From the NCBI RefSeq assembly GCF_000020645.1, contig NC_011060.1, positions 2,184,501 to 2,248,500 on the forward strand: a DNA stretch of 64,000 nt, written 5' to 3'. Every line of letters starts with the position of its first letter. The stretch's first letter is position 1. This DNA comes from Pelodictyon phaeoclathratiforme BU-1. Its GTDB lineage: Bacteria > Bacteroidota > Chlorobiia > Chlorobiales > Chlorobiaceae. Made by a program: the position numbers and the translations under genes. Positions 57,574 to 64,000 of this stretch are shown in pieces. The notes under the pieces were generated by a model. That model saw only the letters and a list, made by a program, of their open reading frames with translations, had not been told where the DNA came from and did no database searches.

Positions 57574-58362
57574 CTATTGCAATTTTTTGCGCGCCTGAGT
57601 CGCTTGAGGTGCATCAGGATAAACGTTGACCAGATCCTTGAACCTTGCCTTTGCGTTGGCAGGGTCGCCTATAAATTCAAAGGAGAGCGCCTGTTTGTAG
57701 AGCGCTTCAGGACGTTTGTTGCTTTTGAGGTATTTGGCAATCACAACCTGATATTCAAGAATGGCCTTTTCATACCATTTTTCACCAAAATAGCTCTCCG
57801 CTATAAAGAACTGTGCCTGATCGGCAAGAGCAGATGGCGGTGTGCGTTGCATCAGTAAACCGAAACTTTCCCGTGAAGCAACATAATTTTTACTTTTGAG
57901 TCTCTCCCGCCCCTCTTCAAGCAATGCGGCATCAGTAAGAGCAGAAGGCTTTTGAGCGCTCTGTACCGTATCATTCTGTTGTAACGGCGCTGCTGAAGGG
58001 GGGCTCTGCTCTTTGGCAAGAGCAATATATTGCTCCATTTTCTGCAACCTCAACTCCAGCTCATCAACCTTGTGCACAAGGAGGGAATCCTCCATACCAA
58101 GGCGACCAAAAGTCAGCCGATTATTATGAGAAATCTCCTCAATACTGCCCTGTAAGCGAGAAACATCATCCCGAACCTGTTGAACATCCGAATAGGAGAC
58201 CGCAGACTGCGACTTAATGGTTTCCGAATCCGTTTTGAGCTTTTTCAGATTATCTTCAACAACGAGAAGATCCTGTTTTGATGCACAGGCCGACAGTGCA
58301 AGAACTGGAAGAAAAAGAAAAGGTCTTATCTTTTTATACATGGTCAGCAAAGGATTCTTCAT
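57574..58362 (-). CDS. Tol-Pal accessory protein YbgF/CpoB-like
   Basis: A 262-residue periplasmic lipoprotein-like protein. The signal peptide ends in a LSAC lipobox (LALSACAS). A coiled coil follows (about 35-130, DNLKKLKTDSETIKSQSAV and LELRLQKMEQY). The C-terminal half has TPR units typical of YbgF: YFGEKWYEKAILEYQVVIAK and PEALYKQALSFEFIG. The start may be ATG 58341. Last gene of the tol-pal operon. Confidence 0.85.
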   Translation of the reverse strand: MKNPLLTMYKKIRPFLFLPVLALSACASKQDLLVVEDNLKKLKTDSETIKSQSAVSYSDVQQVRDDVSRLQGSIEEISHNNRLTFGRLGMEDSLLVHKVDELELRLQKMEQYIALAKEQSPPSAAPLQQNDTVQSAQKPSALTDAALLEEGRERLKSKNYVASRESFGLLMQRTPPSALADQAQFFIAESYFGEKWYEKAILEYQVVIAKYLKSNKRPEALYKQALSFEFIGDPANAKARFKDLVNVYPDAPQATQARKKLQ

Positions 58363-58366
58363 ACCA

Positions 58367-58888
58367 TTATTTTACGACAAAATGCGCCCGACGGTTTTTT
58401 GCCCAGGACTCTTCATTACTGCCGGCAGCAAATGGACGCTCTTCGCCATAACTCACCGTTTCAAGACGGGATGGAGCCACACCAAACCTGACCAGATACT
58501 CTTTAGCACTTATCGCCCTGCGATCGCCAAGCGCAAGATTGTATTCTGAAGTACCCCTCTCATCACAATGACCTTCAATAAGAGCTCCTTTGCGAGCATT
58601 GCTTCCCATCCATACTCCATTTTGGTGGAGTTGCTCCTGAGCCTCGGCACTCAGCGTAGCGCTGTCATAATCAAAAAACACATCGCCCAGAGGTCCGGTT
58701 TGCCATTGATCAAATCCATAACCGGATGGTGAGGATGGCAACAATGGTAAAGACGGCGACGACGATGAAGGTAATGATGCGGAACCACTCCCTGCACTCC
58801 CTGCATCAGGGGTCACTGCACTTTTTGATGAACATCCAGCGGTCACCATCAAGGCCAGAACAATGATGCCGTTTATTTTTTTTGTCAT
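58367..58888 (-). CDS. pal: peptidoglycan-associated lipoprotein Pal, copy 1
   Basis: A 173-residue OmpA-family lipoprotein. Lipobox VTAGC. A Ser/Pro-rich linker (residues about 30-60) leads to the OmpA domain: [40 protein letters not shown], with the peptidoglycan-binding D and R. It anchors the outer membrane to the cell wall. Confidence 0.92.
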   Translation of the reverse strand: MTKKINGIIVLALMVTAGCSSKSAVTPDAGSAGSGSASLPSSSSPSLPLLPSSPSGYGFDQWQTGPLGDVFFDYDSATLSAEAQEQLHQNGVWMGSNARKGALIEGHCDERGTSEYNLALGDRRAISAKEYLVRFGVAPSRLETVSYGEERPFAAGSNEESWAKNRRAHFVVK

Positions 58889-58972
58889 GGATCCAATTCA
58901 ATTAAACATTGATAAAAAAAGGGGCAGCAAGAACAACAACCTGCCCCTTGTCGTCTTCAACAAAACATCTCT

Positions 58973-59446
58973 TTATTCCGCAACAAAGTGTGCCCTTCTG
59001 TTCTGAGCCCATGCCTCTTCATTGCTGCCGTCAGCAAATGGTTTTTCCTCACCGAAACTAACCGTCTTCAGACGGACAGGAGCAACACCCAAATTGACGA
59101 TGTAATCCTTTGCACTGTTTGCACGGCGCTGGCCAAGAGCAAGGTTATACTCCGCAGTGCCTCTTTCATCGCAATGCCCTTCGATGATGACACTCTTCTC
59201 TGTATTTGCCTGTATCCAGTTGAAATTGGTTTTCAACTGCTCAACGGCATCTGCGCGGAGCTCAGAACGGTCAAAATCATAGAAAACATCGCCAAGACCA
59301 GGCATTACAACCACAACTGGCGGAGGTGGAGGAGGAAGTGGTGGTGGTGGTGGGGCCACAACGACCTCTTTTCCGCAACCACATGCACCAAGAAACAGCA
59401 TGGTCGGAATAACAAGACTTCTCAATAACGGCTTCATAGTTTTCAT
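58973..59446 (-). CDS. pal: peptidoglycan-associated lipoprotein Pal, copy 2
   Basis: A 157-residue paralogue of the neighbouring Pal. Lipobox LGAC, then a proline-rich linker with two poly-Pro runs, and the OmpA domain: [40 protein letters not shown]. It is nearer to tolB. The two copies share the C-terminal NRRAHFV end. Confidence 0.92.
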   Translation of the reverse strand: MKTMKPLLRSLVIPTMLFLGACGCGKEVVVAPPPPPLPPPPPPVVVVMPGLGDVFYDFDRSELRADAVEQLKTNFNWIQANTEKSVIIEGHCDERGTAEYNLALGQRRANSAKDYIVNLGVAPVRLKTVSFGEEKPFADGSNEEAWAQNRRAHFVAE

Positions 59447-59488
59447 TTGTCCCCCTTTTTCATTGTTTATGTTACAAAATATACCGCA

Positions 59489-60811
59489 CTAACGTAAAGA
59501 CCAGGATGGCTGCGTCTGCTGACCATCAACCTGCAATAAAGCCCTCTGTTTATCCCCTTTCGAATCCATTGTGTAAAGTTTCTGTTTTCCTGAGCGGTTA
59601 GACGAAAACACTATCATCTGTCCATCCGGAGACCACGAGGGGCAGATGTTCTCTCCGCATCGCCGTGTTAACTGCATGAGCCCTGAGCCATCAGCACTCA
59701 CGGTAAATATATTTATTTCACCATTCTTTTCCCATGTTGTATAGGCAATTTTATCTCCGGCAGGAGACCATGATGGCTGGGTATTATAACGGCCACTGAA
59801 CGTCAATCTTTTTACCTGACCAGACTGAATATCCTGGATAAAGATCTGGGGAAGACCATTTCTTGAAGAGACAAATGCCATCTTGCTGCCATCGGGAGAA
59901 AACGCAGGAGAAATATCAATACTCCTGCTATTGGTAAGCCTTCGCGAAAGTGTGCCATCAGTTTTAACAAGATAAATCTGCTGATTGCCATCAAAGGAGA
60001 GTGTTGCTGCCACCTCGCTGCCACTTCTCCAGGCAGGGTCAATACTGACACCACTATTGCCAACTGACGCAGTTTTCCTCTCACCAAGGTTCTGGATACG
60101 AAGAACAGAACGGCCAGAAGAAAAATCAATGTAGGCAAGATGTCTTCCATCCGGAGAAAGAGATGGATTCATGGTAATCGATCTCGAATTGGTCAGTTGC
60201 TCAACTCCATATCCATCAAAATCACACTGATAGATCTCTTTATACCCGGTATTATTCGAAACAAAAACAATTTTACTGCCAAATACAGAAGATTTACCGG
60301 TAAGAAGTGCAACAAGATCAGCGCAGAACGCATGACCGATTGAACGAAGTTCATCCTCCTTGCCCGTATAGGTTTTCCTTAAAAGCAATCTGGAGCCAGC
60401 AGTCTCGTAGACCGACATATCCAGATTGATCATTCCTGACTTTATCGTAACCGTACCTCCTGCATAGACCTCTGCACCTACCGAAGTCAGTGCTCCAAAA
60501 TTGATGACAACACTCTTTTTGTCACTGTTGTCCATAATATTAAGAGGTGGAGGAAGCATGGAGAATATCCCTGCAAAATCGAGACCATCATGCATAACGG
60601 TATCAAGACCCTGCCCAAATCGGGACTCCTTTTTTCCATCTGCATGGAGCTTGTCGAGTACAAGAACAATATTGCCAGACCCCTCTTTACGGATGGCTAT
60701 ATACTCTCCTGTCTCTCCCGTCTCGCCTGCACAGAGGTGCAGAGGAAATACGAGCAGAAAAAAGAGCGCCACAAAAATGCCAGAGAAAACATGTTTAAAA
60801 AATCGCACCAT
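59489..60811 (-). CDS. tolB: Tol-Pal translocation protein TolB
   Basis: A 440-residue periplasmic protein with a cleavable signal (FVALFFLLVFPLHLCAG), an N-terminal alpha/beta domain, and a C-terminal beta-propeller of repeated PSLSPDGRHLAYIDF and SWSPAGDKIAYTTW units. It binds Pal and the colicin-type Tol proteins in envelope constriction. Confidence 0.93.
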   Translation of the reverse strand: MVRFFKHVFSGIFVALFFLLVFPLHLCAGETGETGEYIAIRKEGSGNIVLVLDKLHADGKKESRFGQGLDTVMHDGLDFAGIFSMLPPPLNIMDNSDKKSVVINFGALTSVGAEVYAGGTVTIKSGMINLDMSVYETAGSRLLLRKTYTGKEDELRSIGHAFCADLVALLTGKSSVFGSKIVFVSNNTGYKEIYQCDFDGYGVEQLTNSRSITMNPSLSPDGRHLAYIDFSSGRSVLRIQNLGERKTASVGNSGVSIDPAWRSGSEVAATLSFDGNQQIYLVKTDGTLSRRLTNSRSIDISPAFSPDGSKMAFVSSRNGLPQIFIQDIQSGQVKRLTFSGRYNTQPSWSPAGDKIAYTTWEKNGEINIFTVSADGSGLMQLTRRCGENICPSWSPDGQMIVFSSNRSGKQKLYTMDSKGDKQRALLQVDGQQTQPSWSLR

Positions 60812-60985
60812 AACACAACAACGCTTTAGCTGTTACACATAATCTGATAACCTGCCGACCTTATACGAAACCAAAAGAACATGTTTCTGCTCTAAACAAC
60901 AATGGCAGACTAAACATCACCACAATAAGCATACTCAAGGCAAATATATAAAAAAAGTTTTTTCCACACCAGCCAGCCACGAACC

Positions 60986-61882
60986 CTACTCAATACCTTC
61001 CGGAGTAAACACAAATCCAATCCAAACATCCCTGAACCCCTCCTCTTTCGGCAAAACAGGAAGAGGTGATGATTTTTCAAGGGCTTTTTTTACTGAACTG
61101 TTCAAATATTCACTTGGCGCCCTCTTATCAAAAATAATCTGGCGAATCGTCCCATCAGCAATAATGTTAATACGAACATAGACACTCATGCCGTAACTGT
61201 TTTTCAGCATCTGCCCGGAAAAAACCCAGTTCCGCTGAATAATTGACGCAATTTCAGCTTTATAGGGATCTGCAGTTCCACCACCACCACTCCCCTTTCC
61301 CGCACCACTTCTGCCACCGGACGAGCCGGGTTTTCCGCCGCCACTACCCTGCAAAGGCTGTTTATCAGAGCTCACCTTCTGCTGAAGCGTCGCAAGCGCT
61401 TTGTTCAAAGCACTGGCAGATGGTTGCGGTAATTGCGCTGTTTTCTTTTCAATGTTTTGCTTGAGCCGCTGAAGAGCTGTACTCATATCAGAGGGCTTTT
61501 CAACAACCTTCGGCTTCAGTGGTTCCACAGAAATTTTTTTTGGAGGCTCCACAACAACCTGCTTAAGGGCAGGCGGCTGCGGTTTTTCCGGCAACGCCTC
61601 CTTAACGACCTTGTTGACAACAGGGGGAGGAGTATTGATTTGAGGCTCTGCAGAGGGTGCTTCGGTACTACCACCCTTCCCTTCAGATCGTTGAGGCGAA
61701 CCACCGGAACCGGGTAGGGAAACAAGAGAGACACTCACAATTTTCAGCTTGACATGCCGGCCAGCATCCCATAACTGGAGATAAACAGCTAAAAAAAACA
61801 CCATGGCATGCATTACTGCCGCAGCAACAAGCCAAAGCAAAAACTTTTGTTCTGCAGAAACATGATTACGACTTTTTTTCAT
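60986..61882 (-). CDS. TolA/TonB-like energy-transducing protein
   Basis: A 298-residue protein with one N-terminal membrane anchor (LLWLVAAAVMHAMVFFLAVY), a long Pro/Lys/Gly-rich linker (with a GSGGGKPGSSGGRSGAGKG-type stretch near 185-205), and a C-terminal TonB-fold domain (AEIASIIQRNWVFSGQM, VYVRINIIADGTIRQIIF). Its place between tolR and tolB makes it the TolA equivalent. Confidence 0.85.
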   Translation of the reverse strand: MKKSRNHVSAEQKFLLWLVAAAVMHAMVFFLAVYLQLWDAGRHVKLKIVSVSLVSLPGSGGSPQRSEGKGGSTEAPSAEPQINTPPPVVNKVVKEALPEKPQPPALKQVVVEPPKKISVEPLKPKVVEKPSDMSTALQRLKQNIEKKTAQLPQPSASALNKALATLQQKVSSDKQPLQGSGGGKPGSSGGRSGAGKGSGGGGTADPYKAEIASIIQRNWVFSGQMLKNSYGMSVYVRINIIADGTIRQIIFDKRAPSEYLNSSVKKALEKSSPLPVLPKEEGFRDVWIGFVFTPEGIE

Positions 61883-61890
61883 AAACGCAC

Positions 61891-62313
61891 CTATATCCCG
61901 CCTTCCCTCGAAATGGGAACGGGTTCGGTCACCATGCCAATCTTCTCAATTCCGGCATCCCTGATCTGGGCCATAACATCCATTACCAGACCATAAGGTA
62001 ATGATTTATCAGCCTTAAGGTAAACCTCTCCTGTTTGCTTGACATCAAGAATCATCGGAAGCTTCTGACGAACCTCTGAAGCATTCAACTGATATTGATT
62101 GATAAAGACCCTCCGCGAAGCATCAATACTGATCACAAGAGCCTTTTCATGCACATCCATTTTCTGATGAGTCGTTTGTGGCGTTTCAACCTTTACACCA
62201 TGCGTCATCATGGGAGCGGTTACCATAAAAATGATCAGCAGCACGAGCATGACATCAACAAACGGTGTTACGTTAATATCACTCATCAACCGGCCTTTTC
62301 CCGATGTTATCAT
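61891..62313 (-). CDS. tolR: TolR/ExbD biopolymer transport protein
   Basis: A 140-residue protein: cytosolic SDINVTPFVDVMLVLLIIFM with the conserved membrane Asp, then a periplasmic domain ending VSREGGI-like PISREGGI. It works with TolQ as the proton-driven motor. It overlaps no gene; 8 bases separate it from the TolA-like gene. Confidence 0.93.
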   Translation of the reverse strand: MITSGKGRLMSDINVTPFVDVMLVLLIIFMVTAPMMTHGVKVETPQTTHQKMDVHEKALVISIDASRRVFINQYQLNASEVRQKLPMILDVKQTGEVYLKADKSLPYGLVMDVMAQIRDAGIEKIGMVTEPVPISREGGI

Positions 62314-62315
62314 AT

Positions 62316-62975
62316 CTACGGTTCGTTAATGAATGCTGAAACAAATTCAGGAGAAAACTCCTCAAGGTCCCGCTCGATCATGCCGATCTGCTGTGCAAAA
62401 AAGTTATAGCCCATCACAGCAGGAATAGCCGCAGCAAGGCCTGCTGCCGTAGCAATAAGGGCTTCTGAAATACCGGGAGCAACCGCAGCAAGCGAAGCGG
62501 ATTGAGTCATGCCAATGTTCTGAAATGAATTCATAATCCCCCATACCGTGCCAAAAAGTCCGATAAAGGGCGCCGTATTACCAACTGTTGCAAGAAAAGG
62601 AACAAGAGTTGACAGCCGCTTGTTTTCCGCATTGACCTCACGTTTCATTGCCCGGGCAATACGGGCTCGCCCCTGCCGGAGATCACTCTTGTCGCCAAGC
62701 GACCGGTATTCAATATAACAGGCACGAAAAACCCTTGGCAGTGAACCCGTTCTGAAATTCTCGCATTCCGTAAAAACCTTATCGACATTACTGACTGCAA
62801 AAAAATAGTCAAGAAAAAGCCTCGACTCACGCAAGGATTTTCTGAGATAACCAAATTTAAACGCAATGATTGCCCATGATATGACAGAAAATGCAAGAAG
62901 AATGGAAAGCACCATCAACACAACCGGTCCGGCATCCGAAAACAGGCCAAAAATCCCGAGTCTGGAATCAAACAT
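62316..62975 (-). CDS. tolQ: TolQ/ExbB biopolymer transport protein
   Basis: A 219-residue protein with three membrane segments: VVLMVLSILLAFSVISWAII, LVPFLATVGNTAPFIGLFGT, and ALIATAAGLAAAIPAVMGYN. The motor motif GTVWGIMNSF is present. First gene of the tol-pal operon, 2 bases before tolR. Confidence 0.93.
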   Translation of the reverse strand: MFDSRLGIFGLFSDAGPVVLMVLSILLAFSVISWAIIAFKFGYLRKSLRESRLFLDYFFAVSNVDKVFTECENFRTGSLPRVFRACYIEYRSLGDKSDLRQGRARIARAMKREVNAENKRLSTLVPFLATVGNTAPFIGLFGTVWGIMNSFQNIGMTQSASLAAVAPGISEALIATAAGLAAAIPAVMGYNFFAQQIGMIERDLEEFSPEFVSAFINEP

Positions 62976-62999
62976 ACGCGTACAAGCAATTAAAATTCA

Positions 63000-64000
63000 T
63001 TAAAACAGATGAACATTCTGGATAACCACATAGGCTAACGCCGAACCGGAAAGGGCACAAAGCGTATTGACCAGATCATTATTGACCAGAGGGGTGCCTT
63101 TAAGCAACCTGTTTTCAACCAGAACACCATCAGGCGACATACTATGGGTTCTCTCCGTTACCTTTTCACGGATTGGATCAAAATACTGAGCCTGAACAGT
63201 TGCTCCGAAAAAACTGTCAACCAGGCTGGCAAGAAGCCCTGAAAATCCAATAAGAAGAAAAGACTGCAGGACACCGAAATCCATCAACCAACGGACATTG
63301 ATCACCATCGCACTGGCACAGATAAAGAGGGAACCAAGAAAGGCCCCTGAAGTACCTGGTACAGAAACACCACCAGAAGTTCCAACAGGCACCTCTCTGA
63401 AAGTAGTCACTAACCAGGCTTTTGGATTCGGCCACATCGTACCGATTTCCGTCGCCCAGGTATCAGCCTGTACTGCAGCAAGCGTTCCGAGATAGGCAAA
63501 AAAGATTGCAGGATCATTGGTCAACGAAAAAGCAATCATCAGAATCCAGGCTATTCCCCCGTTGGCATAAACCTGACCGGCATCCCGCTGCGACCCTTTT
63601 TCAAAGACCAGATCAAATTTCGCCTTCCGCTTCTTGCCCAATTTCGACAAGACCGACGACAACAGATAAAAGGTTAGAAGCGGAACTGTCCACTCTATCC
63701 CTCCGATACCAAAAATAGTTGTTCCCAGCAAAAATGTGGCCGTTGCCCCGCTGTTATTAAGAAATTTGACCTTGATTGAAAAAACAGCCAAAAGAAAAGC
63801 AAAAAGTCCACCAAGAAGAAAACGCTCAAGAAGAATGGTATGATTCATCTCAAGAACATAGAGCACATAAGCGATAGATACCGGAATAAAAAAATTATCG
63901 AGACCATGGGATAAAAGCGCCTCAACAGCCGTGGCTACAAGAGTAAGAAGAAGCGCAAGCGCTAAAAGCATCAACACCGACTTTCCGGCCAACCCTCCTG
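63000..64000 (-). CDS. DUF92 membrane protein with N-terminal extension, partial
   Basis: The frame is open through the window edge, so the N-terminus is missing. From about residue 60 it is a DUF92/TMEM19-type membrane protein (FLNNSGATATFLLG, DTWATEIG, GTSGAFLGSL, DSFFGATVQAQYFD). The first 45 residues (LAGKSVLMLLALALLLTLVA, LSHGLDNFFIPVSIAYVLYV) resemble the end of a dolichol/phytol-kinase-like domain. This suggests a fusion of a polyprenol kinase domain with DUF92, as in phytol metabolism proteins. Confidence 0.75.
   Translation of the reverse strand, partial: GGLAGKSVLMLLALALLLTLVATAVEALLSHGLDNFFIPVSIAYVLYVLEMNHTILLERFLLGGLFAFLLAVFSIKVKFLNNSGATATFLLGTTIFGIGGIEWTVPLLTFYLLSSVLSKLGKKRKAKFDLVFEKGSQRDAGQVYANGGIAWILMIAFSLTNDPAIFFAYLGTLAAVQADTWATEIGTMWPNPKAWLVTTFREVPVGTSGGVSVPGTSGAFLGSLFICASAMVINVRWLMDFGVLQSFLLIGFSGLLASLVDSFFGATVQAQYFDPIREKVTERTHSMSPDGVLVENRLLKGTPLVNNDLVNTLCALSGSALAYVVIQNVHLF

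Overview
The window comes from a green sulfur bacterium (Chlorobiaceae, Chlorobium/Pelodictyon type). The evidence is two adjacent chlorosome-envelope [2Fe-2S] proteins of the CsmI/CsmJ/CsmX family, a carotenoid cis-trans isomerase (CrtH-like) beside them, and a tmRNA whose tag reads ADDYSYAMAA, the form I associate with Chlorobium. No rRNA or tRNA gene was recognised.

1-11.6 kb is mostly housekeeping: a KefB-type antiporter, an RRM RNA-binding protein with a two-hairpin leader, a SulP anion transporter, an ArsC-like nitrogenase-associated protein, a PPC-domain protein, RhlE helicase, a YgjP-type metallopeptidase, and a PLP trans-sulfuration enzyme preceded by a SAM (S-box) riboswitch. 11.69-14.87 kb is a complete ISL3-family insertion sequence with inverted ends and an 8-bp target duplication. 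Its transposase gene is interrupted by a 1.8-kb group II intron; removing the intron rejoins the transposase frame.

14.9-19.7 kb is accessory DNA: two methyltransferases, HicBA, a PIN-domain pair, and the broken remains of a DUF1016 nuclease, a type I specificity subunit and a RecG/AlbA-like regulator. At 19,708-19,772 lies a second copy of the 3' end and terminator of ssrA (tmRNA). The intact ssrA is at 38,162-38,562. The 18.4 kb between the two copies reads as a genomic island integrated at the tmRNA gene. No integrase gene was found in it.

The island carries HigBA, then an eight-gene, translationally coupled defence operon (21.85-33.61 kb): DUF499-type AAA+ ATPase, a very short PglZ-like protein, a TIGR04255 protein, an antitoxin-like protein, a PemK/MazF-like toxin, a DUF1156 DNA methyltransferase, an unrecognised 166-aa protein and an SNF2-type helicase. 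ATPase, PglZ, DUF1156 methylase and SNF2 helicase are the core of BREX type 3-like systems. The short PglZ, the embedded toxin-antitoxin pair and the two uncharacterised proteins make this a variant worth study. Downstream are a HEPN/RES-domain protein, a candidate HEPN protein, and debris of IS3, Fic, phage and small toxin-antitoxin genes.

38.6-64 kb is conserved chromosome: YqgE/AlgH, Bcp peroxiredoxin, a Nudix hydrolase, a large hybrid sensor kinase, an OppD-type ATPase, Mfd, the chlorosome/carotenoid cluster, an ECF sigma factor with a ZAS-type anti-sigma, an ArsR regulator, Hsp20, DnaK, and a Tol-Pal operon on the minus strand (TolQ, TolR, TolA/TonB-like, TolB, two Pal paralogues, YbgF), ending in a DUF92 membrane protein that runs off the window.
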